Assembly (NCBI RefSeq): GCF_001668725.1
Contig: NZ_LZKL01000012.1
Span: forward strand, 62,001 to 126,000
Reading direction: 5' to 3'
Source: Mycobacterium sp. E787
GTDB taxonomy: Bacteria > Actinomycetota > Actinomycetes > Mycobacteriales > Mycobacteriaceae
DNA length: 64,000 bases
Under the pieces are notes generated by a model, which made no database searches, was not told the DNA's origin, and saw only the letters and a program-made list of their open reading frames with translations. Position numbers and translations under genes: made by a program. The first letter of the stretch is position 1. Each line of letters begins with the position of its first letter. This document shows, in pieces, positions 33,503 to 41,366 of the stretch.

Positions 33503-34243
33503 TCAACGCCGCTTGATGCCCTCGACATAGGCCGCGATGCGCCGCTGCGTCTGGTCGGCGCCCCACAACTGGCGGACCTCGCTGTCGATGAGGCCGCCCT
33601 CGCGCATCCGTGCCAGCGCGGGGGCCCGTAGCTGCACTTTGGTGTGGCGATAGGCGTCGGCCGGGATGCCACCGCGGTCGGCGGCCTCGGCCACCGCCGC
33701 CCCGACGAGATCGTCGGCGACGACGCGGTGGGCCAGCCCGTTCGCGGTTGCCTCGTCGTCCCGATACACGCGGCCGCCGAGCAACACGTCGTCGGCGCGG
33801 TCGCCGCACGCGTAGCGCATCACCTCGAGCGCGGCGACGGGGAACGCGACCCCGACGCGGACCTCGGAGGCGCCGATCTGCGCGCCGGGGCTGATCAGCC
33901 TGCGGTCGCAGGCGCACGCCAGCACGCACCCGCCCGCGATGGCGGCGCCATTGATCGCGGCCACCGTCGGCCCGGGATAGCAGAACAACGCCTCGAACGC
34001 CTCGGACAGCGCCGGGATCAGCCGGTCGGTGTAGTCGGCACCGCCGCCGACCACGCGGTTGAGGTCGACCCCGGCGCTGAAGGCGCGGCCGGCGCCGGTG
34101 ACGACGAGCGCTCCCGCGCCCGAGTGCTGCAGTTCCCCCAGCGCGTCGGTCAGCTCCTTCAGCAACTCGACGTCGAGGGCGTTGACGGGCCCGGAGGACA
34201 GGGTCAGCACCCGGACCCCGCCGACCGCTTCGATCTCGATCAC
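33503..34243 (-). CDS. Enoyl-CoA hydratase/isomerase (crotonase) family protein
   Basis: A 246-residue crotonase-fold protein: LVVTGAGRAFSAGVDLNRV near residue 50 forms the first part of the CoA oxyanion hole, and INGAAIAGGCVLACACD near residue 94 the second. One of the usual hydratase glutamates is in EVRVGVAFP; the other is not evident, so isomerase, hydrolase or another crotonase activity is equally possible. GTG start at 34243, with GGAGG upstream and 16 bp from the preceding stop, implies an operon with the 34260 gene. The longer frame to 34375 lacks conserved sequence. Not at this position in M. tuberculosis. Confidence 0.82.
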   Translation of the reverse strand: MIEIEAVGGVRVLTLSSGPVNALDVELLKELTDALGELQHSGAGALVVTGAGRAFSAGVDLNRVVGGGADYTDRLIPALSEAFEALFCYPGPTVAAINGAAIAGGCVLACACDRRLISPGAQIGASEVRVGVAFPVAALEVMRYACGDRADDVLLGGRVYRDDEATANGLAHRVVADDLVGAAVAEAADRGGIPADAYRHTKVQLRAPALARMREGGLIDSEVRQLWGADQTQRRIAAYVEGIKRR

Positions 34244-34259
34244 GACGACACCCCCTCCG

Positions 34260-34637
34260 TCAGCCGGCCGAGACGATGACGACCGGGATGTCGGTGTTCT
34301 CGTCGGTGTGGTAGCTCGCGCACACCCGGTGGTAGCCGTCGGCGATCTGCAGCGGGACGCCCGTCGTGAAGTCACCGCGCACCAGCAGGATGGGCGACAA
34401 GGCCTGGCCCTTCTTGATCTTGGAGAGATCCGCGGCGACGTGCGGATTGTCGTCGGGCAACAGGCTCAGCCGCGCGGCCCGCAGAATGTCCTTGGCCTTC
34501 TTGTGGCTGACGACACCTGATTTCATCTTTTCCGACAACTCGTTGGCGGTGCCCGGCTCCGCCAGCAGCGCGAGGTAGTCGGCGGCCGCCGGGAAGTCAT
34601 GGGGCTCAGGCTTTTCCAGCCATTTCACGCTCGCCAT
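34260..34637 (-). CDS. Conserved hypothetical protein with ParB-like core
   Basis: A 125-residue cytoplasmic protein. The C-terminal part, SPILLVRGDFTTGVPLQIADGYHRVCASYHTDENTDIPVVIV (quoted in parts), follows the ParB/sulfiredoxin-type pattern in which a DG-hHR motif binds nucleotide. The N-terminus is helical and basic (KKAKDILRAARL). It precedes the crotonase gene by 16 bp on the same strand. Similar small proteins occur widely in actinobacteria without known function. Confidence 0.7.
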   Translation of the reverse strand: MASVKWLEKPEPHDFPAAADYLALLAEPGTANELSEKMKSGVVSHKKAKDILRAARLSLLPDDNPHVAADLSKIKKGQALSPILLVRGDFTTGVPLQIADGYHRVCASYHTDENTDIPVVIVSAG

Positions 34638-34775
34638 CGCGCATCTCCCTTCGTCGGGCCGTGTCGAGGCAGCCTACCGGGCGGGCGGCGAAATTGGGAT
34701 CGGTAGCGGGCCCGGGCATCTGTACTTGCGCCCATGGCGACGCCAATGGGGCGGCGCATGAAGGAAGGAAAACCA

Positions 34776-35276
34776 GTGAAACGTCTTATCGCGGGAGCGA
34801 TTGGAACCCTCGGCGTCGCTGCGGCTTCAGTGGCGCTGGTGGGCTGCTCGAGCGGCGGCCACACGGCCGCCCCGTCAAGCACGGGGCCGAGCACGGCGCC
34901 CAGCGTCGCCGCCACCGGCACCAACGCCCAGGTCAAGGTGGGCGGCACCGACCTGGCCGGCCTGAACCCGTCCGCGGTCACCTGCGTGCGGACGGGCGGC
35001 AAGATCGACATCGGCAGCGGTAACAGCGGCGCCCAGCAGGCGCTGGCCGTGGTGATGACCGACGAGCCCACCCCGAAGGTCGAGTCGCTGGCCCTCTTCG
35101 TCGACGGCAGCGCCCTGTCCGTCAGCAACGGGATGGGCGCCAAGGTCGGTTCGGCCAACGTGGCGGTGGACGGCAAGACCTACACCATCACCGGGCAGGC
35201 GCAGGGCGCCGACATGAAGAACCCGATGGCGGGGATGATCACCAAGGACTTCAACATCAAGGTGACCTGCGGTTGA
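34776..35276 (+). CDS. LpqH-family (19 kDa antigen-like) lipoprotein
   Basis: A 166-residue lipoprotein. The signal sequence ends in the lipobox LVGC with lipidated Cys24, followed by a Ser/Thr/Pro-rich linker and the LpqH-like beta domain (VKVGGTDLAGLNPSAVTCVR, TYTITGQAQGADM, DFNIKVTCG) with two cysteines that should form a disulfide. GTG start with AAGGAAGGAAA upstream; the in-frame ATG at 34734 adds residues before the positively charged n-region and is rejected. Relatives of the 19 kDa antigen are cell-envelope proteins and TLR2 ligands. Confidence 0.9.
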   Translation: MKRLIAGAIGTLGVAAASVALVGCSSGGHTAAPSSTGPSTAPSVAATGTNAQVKVGGTDLAGLNPSAVTCVRTGGKIDIGSGNSGAQQALAVVMTDEPTPKVESLALFVDGSALSVSNGMGAKVGSANVAVDGKTYTITGQAQGADMKNPMAGMITKDFNIKVTCG

Positions 35277-35359
35277 TCGATCGGACTCCGGGGCGGCGGG
35301 CGTGCCTTCACTCACGCGTCCGCCGCTCCGGATCCTCGCCACGCCGACGACGGCGGACT

Positions 35360-35365
35360 TATGAT
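35360..35365 (+). promoter_or_regulatory. -10 box (TATGAT) of the TPR-CHAT operon
   Basis: A near-consensus -10 box ending six bases before the GTG at 35372, predicting a leaderless transcript for the TPR-like gene and its coupled CHAT gene. Confidence 0.55.
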
Positions 35366-35371
35366 GCAGCC

Positions 35372-37108
35372 GTGTCGATCCCCGAGGACTTGGCGGACGC
35401 CCGCCGGTTGGCGTTTGCCGCCGACGAGACGCGGGCCAGGGATCTGCTGCTGTCACTGGTGCCGCGGATCGAGCGGGAAGATCGAGACGATCTCATGCTG
35501 GAAGTCTTTGCGCAGCTTGGGGAGATCTACCTGGTGCGCGGGGCGAATGACGGCGTGCGCGAGTCGATCCGGCGCATCCGCGACTGCCTGGCCATCTATT
35601 CGGGGATCGCCGCCGGCGCAATGCCGGAGGCCGCCGCAAAGGTGACCATGTCCGAGGGCGAGGTGGCGCACCTGGTCTGCCGGTACTCCCGTCGTGCGCA
35701 ATTCCTTCAGACGGGCCTGGCGGCGGCCATCGGTGACCACGAGGGCGCCGCCTCGGCGCTGCGCGAACTGAGCGACGCGGCATCCGATGGGGACTTCGCC
35801 GACCTGGCCGACGAACTCGAGTATCTGCGCGCCCACGCCCAACTGTTGTGCGCGTCGGCGCTCTGCGACGACGACCTGCACGTGCGATCGGTGGGGTTGT
35901 GGGACGCGGTGTTCGAGGGTGTGGACCGCCTCCGGGGCGGCAGCGAGTTCGCCGACCATCTCCTGGTCGCCGCGGGCACCGCATACGGCAGATTCTGCGT
36001 GGAGACGGGCCGGCTGGCCGAAGCCGAACCCTGGTTGCGTCGCGCGGGCGCCAGGGCGCAGGCTCGCGGATGGGAACTGGCAAGCGCCAGAACGCAGTTG
36101 GAGCGTGCGGCGGCGTGCTGGCTGGTGGGCGACCACGCGACCACCGAGCAGCTGGTGTCCGAGGCCCAGCCCGTCATCGCCCGCTACGCCCGGGCGCACG
36201 ACGCCGCCCGGTGCTGGCTGTACCTGGGGCTCACCCGGCTGGGCTCCGGTGCCCTGGAAGCCGCCGACGAGTGCTGGGAGCAGGCCGAGCGGCACTGGCG
36301 GGAGTTGGGGAAGCCGTTGCACCTGCACCGGATCTTGTTGCAGCGCAGCTGGATTGCCATCTTCTGGAGCCGTTTCGCCGACGCGGTCGAGCTGATCGCG
36401 CAGGCCCGGGACCTGCTCGACTCCTCTCCCCGCAGCAGCTGGTTGCAGTACGCCCAGCTTGACAGCCAGCTCGGCACGGTGTGGCGCGCGGATGCCTTGG
36501 CCGACTTGGGTTTCGACAGTTCGGGTGATCCCGACGAGACCCTGCAGGAAACCGAGGCACGGCAGGCCGAGGGGCTCGGCATCCTGCGCGGGGAGGTCGG
36601 CACACCGGAATACTGGCGCGGGATGGCCAAGCTCGAGCGGGCCGCGGAGCTCAAGGTGCCGGCCGCGCTGGCAGTCGACTCGGTGCGGTATTCGATCGCC
36701 GACGCCGACGCGAGATCGCGCTGGGCCACCACCATTTCCGCCCCCATCCTGGCCGGCGCCTTCGCCGTCGCGTGGGAGTGGGAAAACACCCAGCTGATCA
36801 GCGAGCTGGTCGAATACCACAGCGCGCGAGGCACTTTCGACACCGATGCGCAGCGACCGAGGATCGGCGAATGGGCGGCGACGGCCACCGCGACGGTCGT
36901 CATCGACACGGGCTCGGACGTGGCACTGGCCGCGGCCGGACCCCCCGCGGCGCGTGCCGGCGGCTCGCTGACGCGGCTCGGCCCGCTGCCGCCGCTACAG
37001 ATGCAGCCCGACAGCCCGCCGATCATGAGCCGTTATCGCGCACTGGCTTTCGAACGCTACGGTCGCGAGGTCACCGCCGCCGAGCCGGCGTGGTCGACCT
37101 GGCCATGA
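35372..37108 (+). CDS. TPR-like helical-repeat protein of the CHAT locus
   Basis: A 578-residue, almost entirely helical protein without signal peptide or membrane segment. Repeated helix pairs such as WLRRAGARAQARGWELASAR, CWLYLGLTRLGSGALEAADE and LLQRSWIAIFWSRFADAVEL have the spacing of TPR repeats, at residues ~45-400. The C-terminal ~180 residues are less regular. Its last codons overlap the start of the CHAT protease gene (ATGA), so the products are made together; a sensor or adaptor that controls the protease is the obvious hypothesis. The GTG start lies at the predicted transcript end; the longer frame from 35273 reads Arg-rich junk. No known domain beyond TPR was recognised. Confidence 0.75.
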   Translation: MSIPEDLADARRLAFAADETRARDLLLSLVPRIEREDRDDLMLEVFAQLGEIYLVRGANDGVRESIRRIRDCLAIYSGIAAGAMPEAAAKVTMSEGEVAHLVCRYSRRAQFLQTGLAAAIGDHEGAASALRELSDAASDGDFADLADELEYLRAHAQLLCASALCDDDLHVRSVGLWDAVFEGVDRLRGGSEFADHLLVAAGTAYGRFCVETGRLAEAEPWLRRAGARAQARGWELASARTQLERAAACWLVGDHATTEQLVSEAQPVIARYARAHDAARCWLYLGLTRLGSGALEAADECWEQAERHWRELGKPLHLHRILLQRSWIAIFWSRFADAVELIAQARDLLDSSPRSSWLQYAQLDSQLGTVWRADALADLGFDSSGDPDETLQETEARQAEGLGILRGEVGTPEYWRGMAKLERAAELKVPAALAVDSVRYSIADADARSRWATTISAPILAGAFAVAWEWENTQLISELVEYHSARGTFDTDAQRPRIGEWAATATATVVIDTGSDVALAAAGPPAARAGGSLTRLGPLPPLQMQPDSPPIMSRYRALAFERYGREVTAAEPAWSTWP

Positions 37109-38451
37109 GCGACGCGGACCGCCTGACGCTGGTGCTCCGGTTCGCCGACGTCGGGATCGTCACCTACGGCAGTCTGCGGATCGTGGGACAGCCGTCACGA
37201 ACCGTCAATTGGGTGATCGAAGATCCGATCCTGCTCGCCGCGTTGCAAGAGCTCACCGACGCCCTGCCCGAGCCCCACGGCGCCGAGAGCCGGCGCGACG
37301 CCATCGAACGGGCGCTCACCGCCGGCCCCTTCGCCACGCCGGACGCCGAGCTCACGGTCGCCTACATCCTCGGGGTGCTGCTGATCGGCTCCGCGGGGTG
37401 GGAGCTGTTGGCGGAGTGCGCGGCATCGCCGCGGGCGGTGCTGTTCGTCTCGCCCAGCGCGCGGCTGGCACGCATCCCCTGGGGGCTGCTGGCGGTGCCG
37501 AAATCGGGACCGAGCAAGGAAGAGTTGGTGCGCGCACGCCAGGACGCCATCACCCGCAGCGGCCGGGTGGCCGCCCGAATCCCGTGGCAGCTGGCCGATA
37601 TCGGCGCCCACACCGACGGTCACCGCCTGATGGAGCTCGTCGACGTGCTGATGGCGGCGCCGCCCAACATCGTTCACTCGCCGCGGACGCCGGCCGGCTG
37701 GGACGCCAGGCGCGACGGTCCACCGTTGCTGGTCCTCGACCCGCGGGTGCCCGGGCAGCGACCCGACTCCGCGCTCGGCTCGGTGCTCGGCCGGCCCTCC
37801 CCGCACGCGCCGTTGGCCCGGCACTTCGGCGAGCTGATGGGGCGCCGCCCGGTGCTGCCCGAGGTCGGCGACGTCGTCGAGCTGTTCCGCCGGCAGGACG
37901 CCGACCGCGTCTGGCTGGCCAAGCAGCTGGCGCAGGCCCCGAGCCGGCTCATGTACGTCGGCCACGCCAGCTCGGCGCACGGCCGCGCCGACCGGGCCGC
38001 CCTGCACCTGGCCTGCACCGCCGGGATCCCGGGAGACGCCGAGGCGATCGGCGATCATCGCCCGCTGACCGCCTCCGACCTGATGTCGCTGCAGCTGCCC
38101 ATCCCGCCGCGGGTCGCCCTGCTGGCGTGCGGATCGGGCGGCGACTATCAATTCGACGAGGCGACCGGCCTGGTGGCGGCGATGATTCTCGGCGGCGCCG
38201 AATTGGTGACCGCCACCTTGTGGTCGCTGCCCACCTCCGCGGCCTATCGACAGTTCGCCGCGCACGAATCGGCCGACCCCATGGCCGATATCGTTGTCGC
38301 CGTGGACCGCGCGCAGGACGGCGCGGACGCGGGGTGTGCGGTGAACCTTTGGCAGCGCGCGCAGATGCGGCGCTGGCGTGACGGCGACGTCACCGCCAGC
38401 CCGCTGTATTGGGGCGCCCTGGCCACGTTCGCGGTGGACGGCGCGCGCTAG
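37105..38451 (+). CDS. CHAT-domain caspase-like protease
   Basis: A 448-residue protein whose C-terminal half is a CHAT domain (clan CD, caspase/separase-like). The catalytic dyad is visible: His287 in LMYVGHASSAHG and Cys342 in VALLACGSGGDYQF, followed by the typical GLVAAMILGGAELVTATLWSLPT segment. The N-terminal half has a conserved-looking RIPWGLLAVP motif also common in CHAT proteins. No membrane segment. Translationally coupled to the TPR-like gene. CHAT proteases with TPR partners occur in bacterial conflict and cell-death systems and in other regulated proteolysis; the substrate here is unknown. Domain call is strong; role is inference. Confidence 0.85.
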   Translation: MSDADRLTLVLRFADVGIVTYGSLRIVGQPSRTVNWVIEDPILLAALQELTDALPEPHGAESRRDAIERALTAGPFATPDAELTVAYILGVLLIGSAGWELLAECAASPRAVLFVSPSARLARIPWGLLAVPKSGPSKEELVRARQDAITRSGRVAARIPWQLADIGAHTDGHRLMELVDVLMAAPPNIVHSPRTPAGWDARRDGPPLLVLDPRVPGQRPDSALGSVLGRPSPHAPLARHFGELMGRRPVLPEVGDVVELFRRQDADRVWLAKQLAQAPSRLMYVGHASSAHGRADRAALHLACTAGIPGDAEAIGDHRPLTASDLMSLQLPIPPRVALLACGSGGDYQFDEATGLVAAMILGGAELVTATLWSLPTSAAYRQFAAHESADPMADIVVAVDRAQDGADAGCAVNLWQRAQMRRWRDGDVTASPLYWGALATFAVDGAR

Positions 38452-38453
38452 CC

Positions 38454-38774
38454 TCAGACCGACGCGAGCCAGGACGCGTGGACGGCGAGAACATCATCGG
38501 GCAACGAAAGTTCCTCGCGGGCAGCGGGATCGAACGCCACCAGCACGACCAGCCCGGGCCGCAGCACCGACACGTCGAGATCGCCCTCGCCGCGCGCCAG
38601 CCTCCCGATGAACGTCTCGCCGGACACCGCCACCACCTCGATGAACACCTGGCGCTCGTCGCCCACCTTGCGCACGGTGCCGACGCCGACGGTGGGACCC
38701 GCCGCCATGGGACGCCGCACGAACGCGAGCCGGCCCGTTCCCGTCAGCAGCATGAGTAGCTTTTTCATGCCCAT
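38454..38774 (-). CDS. Small beta-rich protein inside the CHAT locus, opposite strand
   Basis: A 106-residue protein with a hydrophobic/basic start (MKKLLMLLTGTGRLAF) and a beta-rich body (GVGTVRKVGDERQVFIEVVAVSGETFIGRL, quoted in parts; VLRPGLVVLVAFDP) that could form an OB- or SH3-like barrel. It ends two bases after the CHAT stop and diverges from the gene at 38853. Starts at 38774 or 38768 are both possible; the ribosome site is weak. Not recognised as any named family. Its position at the centre of the locus suggests a functional link. Confidence 0.6.
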   Translation of the reverse strand: MGMKKLLMLLTGTGRLAFVRRPMAAGPTVGVGTVRKVGDERQVFIEVVAVSGETFIGRLARGEGDLDVSVLRPGLVVLVAFDPAAREELSLPDDVLAVHASWLASV

Positions 38775-38840
38775 CAGGCTCTAACCGCCGGACGGCTACC
38801 GAACCCAACTTTTCGGCTGCCGATATTTTGCGATTGCCCC

Positions 38841-38846
38841 TATCCT
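38841..38846 (+). promoter_or_regulatory. -10 box (TATCCT) of the second CHAT-locus operon
   Basis: TATCCT ends six bases before the ATG at 38853, predicting a leaderless transcript. The 78-bp gap to the divergent small gene also holds that gene's promoter. Confidence 0.5.
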
Positions 38847-38852
38847 GGCCTG

Positions 38853-40172
38853 ATGAGCGCGGATTCGCAGGTTGCGCCCGACGTCGCCGTGGGTCACCCG
38901 CGCCGGTCGGTGATCGAGGCGGCGTGGCGCGCGATCGGCCCCGGCGTCGAGGTGCTCAGCAGCGACGACGGCGGCCCCTTGAGCCGGACCGTCAAACGCA
39001 TCATCGACCCCCTGGTGCTCCGCCTGCGATCGAACCCGCAGTACTCGGCACCGGTCGTCCCGCCGGAGACCGCGGCCGCGATGCACGACCTGATCGTCGG
39101 TAGCGCGCGCGAATTGCGTTACGCCGCAGCATGGTTCGACACCCTCAAGCTCGAGCGACGCAGGCAGCGGATCCGCACCGGTAACGCCCAGGAACTGTAC
39201 TTCCCGGTCTGCTTCGAGCTCGCGGTGACGAAAGGCCCACCGGCACCACAGGATCGAGAGACGGCGGCCACCGTGCTCACCGACATCCACCAGGGCCGCG
39301 ACCGCACCGCGATCGAGGTGCTGCGCCAATACGTGGCGAGCCCCGATGTCGTCGGCAGGCTGGCCGACCAGCTCGACCGCAGCTGGGGTGACGTGCGGGC
39401 CGCGCACACCGCCACCGGCCCGTTCCTGGCCGAGCTCGCCACCGTGCTCGGACCCGCCCACGGCCATCGCGCCGCGTCGGCCCGCCAGCGCGTCTGGTCG
39501 GCCGTCATCGCCGACGCCACCCCGTACAACCTCGGGGCGCTGGCCCGGTTGGACGGGGCCGAGCTACCGTGGTCGATCGCCGAGCTCGGCCTGAGTTCGG
39601 CTGAGCCACAACGCCGGCCCCGGATCGCGGGCGAATCCGACAGTGACCGCCCGCTGGACCGCAGCGTGGTGGACCGGGTGCGCGCGACGCTGCGGCGCGC
39701 CCTGGACCGCGACGCGCTGCCCGACATCCCGCTGCTCTGCGAGGAGGAGGTCGACCGGGCGGCCGCGCCGTGGGGACTGCTGTCGGAGGACAAGCAGGCC
39801 ACGCTCGTCGCCGGCATCGAGGTGGCCGTCGAGCTGGCTCCCCTCGACCCTTCCGTCTCCAGCCGCTACGCGCTGGCGGCCCAGATCCAGGCCCGGCTGC
39901 GCAAGGAGGCCTACGTGCTGCACGCGCGGCGCTACCTCGCCGAGGGCGGCCCGATCCATCCCCGCCAGCGCCAGGTGGTGGACGACCTCGCCGGCTACGC
40001 GCAGCCCTACCTGAGCCGGCTCTGGGCGCGACTGCACGGGCGCGACGTCTGGCAGGAGCCCTGCGACGACGTCGACGAGGTGCGGTCCCTGCTGGAGGGG
40101 GTCGCGCGGTCGGTGAGCCTGGATCACCGGCAGCGGATCAAGGCGATGCTGGAATTGCAGGTGGCCGGATGA
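38853..40172 (+). CDS. Uncharacterised helical protein of the CHAT locus
   Basis: A 439-residue soluble, predominantly helical protein of no family I recognise. Distinct stretches are AAWFDTLKLERRRQRIRTG near residue 92, a charged middle rich in Asp/Arg (ESDSDRPLDRSVVDRVRATL) and a C-terminal helical part (YVLHARRYLAEGGPIHPRQR). No catalytic motif, signal peptide or membrane segment. Its stop overlaps the next start (ATGA, 40169-40172), so it forms a coupled pair with that gene, mirroring the TPR-CHAT pair. Coding is supported by length, codon use and the -10 box at the start. Confidence 0.7.
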   Translation: MSADSQVAPDVAVGHPRRSVIEAAWRAIGPGVEVLSSDDGGPLSRTVKRIIDPLVLRLRSNPQYSAPVVPPETAAAMHDLIVGSARELRYAAAWFDTLKLERRRQRIRTGNAQELYFPVCFELAVTKGPPAPQDRETAATVLTDIHQGRDRTAIEVLRQYVASPDVVGRLADQLDRSWGDVRAAHTATGPFLAELATVLGPAHGHRAASARQRVWSAVIADATPYNLGALARLDGAELPWSIAELGLSSAEPQRRPRIAGESDSDRPLDRSVVDRVRATLRRALDRDALPDIPLLCEEEVDRAAAPWGLLSEDKQATLVAGIEVAVELAPLDPSVSSRYALAAQIQARLRKEAYVLHARRYLAEGGPIHPRQRQVVDDLAGYAQPYLSRLWARLHGRDVWQEPCDDVDEVRSLLEGVARSVSLDHRQRIKAMLELQVAG

Positions 40173-41326
40173 GATTGGCCGCCGATTCCGGCCTGTGGAC
40201 GACGGGGACCGCCCCCGCCGAGTCGCCGCTCGCCGCGGTGCTCGAAGTCAGCGGCGCGGTGCTGTCCTGGATGATCGACGATCCGCCCGGGGACGCGGGC
40301 ACCCACATCGCCTTCACCGACCTGTCCCGCGCCGACTGGCTTTGGCGCGTCCTCGGCGAGTCCGGTCATGTCGCGCTGGTGTCGGCGGTTGACGGCGCGG
40401 CCGATCGGCCGCAGGGCATCGAGCTCTCCGGCGTCGAGATCGTGCCCGGGTCCCTCGCCCCGCTCCGGCGGCTGGCCGTGGGCCATTGGCTGCGGCGCTG
40501 GTGGCCCGTCAGCCGCCTGGACGGCATCGCCGCGCTCGACCCCGCAGTGCTCGACGTGGAGGTCGCGCTGCTGACCTCCGGCGCACAGGGCTTCTTCACC
40601 GACGACACCCTGGATTCGGATGTGGCCGAGCTGCTGGCACCGCACGCCGCCGCCCTGATCGCCCACGCGCGGGGTGGCGACCCGCGGATCCTGGATCTGG
40701 TGCGCGCAGGCACCGGGCTGGCCGACGAGGTGGGTGTGGACGGCCCCGGATGGCCGGAACTGTATGCGGCGCTGGATGATTCGGGGCTAGCGCTTACCGG
40801 GGAGCCGGCCCGACCGGGCGGACGCCGCGACGACTACGCGCTGGCCGCCGGCACCGGAGCGGCCCCGCGGGACGCGGCCCCGATCGCCCGAGGCGTCGCG
40901 TCCATCAGCTGGAGTGCCGTGCCGCCCGGGATCTTCGACGCGGGCGAGAACACCGTGGTCTGGAGCGTCGAGGTGGCCGGCGCCCGCGTGGTCGCCTTGG
41001 TGCGGGCGGCCGTCATCGGCCCCGGCCCGGCCACCGGGATCGCGGTACAGCTGCGTTCCGGCGCCATCAGCGGCAGCGGCGCCCTGGACGCCGACGGCGA
41101 CGCCACCGTGCCCCTGGTCGACAGCGAGCAGCGGCCGGTGACGGAATCGGCTGCCTGGGACCACGATTGGTCGGCGACGTCGCTGATCGTCGGCGCCGAG
41201 GTGCCGGGCACGACGGAGTCGCGCGACACCCGCGACAGGGTCCGCCGGTGGGCGCGGGCCCGGTTGGACCGGCCCCCGAACGACGCCTTTCTGGCCGAGA
41301 TCCTGGCCGCCGAATCCGACTACTGA
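40169..41326 (+). CDS. Uncharacterised protein of the CHAT locus
   Basis: A 385-residue protein of mixed alpha/beta composition, no family recognised. The N-terminal part holds SPLAAVLEVSGAVLSWMIDD and IAFTDLSRADWLWRVLGESG; residues ~120-240 are helical; the C-terminal ~120 residues are beta-rich (TVVWSVEVAGARVVALVRAA, GIAVQLRSGAISGSGALD), possibly a carbohydrate-binding-like or Ig-like fold. No signal peptide. Translationally coupled to the preceding gene. It might be a substrate, partner or effector of the CHAT protease, but nothing in the sequence shows this directly. Confidence 0.7.
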   Translation: MRLAADSGLWTTGTAPAESPLAAVLEVSGAVLSWMIDDPPGDAGTHIAFTDLSRADWLWRVLGESGHVALVSAVDGAADRPQGIELSGVEIVPGSLAPLRRLAVGHWLRRWWPVSRLDGIAALDPAVLDVEVALLTSGAQGFFTDDTLDSDVAELLAPHAAALIAHARGGDPRILDLVRAGTGLADEVGVDGPGWPELYAALDDSGLALTGEPARPGGRRDDYALAAGTGAAPRDAAPIARGVASISWSAVPPGIFDAGENTVVWSVEVAGARVVALVRAAVIGPGPATGIAVQLRSGAISGSGALDADGDATVPLVDSEQRPVTESAAWDHDWSATSLIVGAEVPGTTESRDTRDRVRRWARARLDRPPNDAFLAEILAAESDY

Positions 41327-41354
41327 GCTTCTCGCCCGACCGGGCATCATTCCC

Positions 41355-41360
41355 TATGCT
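41355..41360 (+). promoter_or_regulatory. -10 box (TATGCT)
   Basis: TATGCT ends six bases before the GTG at 41367; leaderless transcript predicted for the dehydrogenase-like gene. Confidence 0.5.
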
Positions 41361-41366
41361 GAGCGA

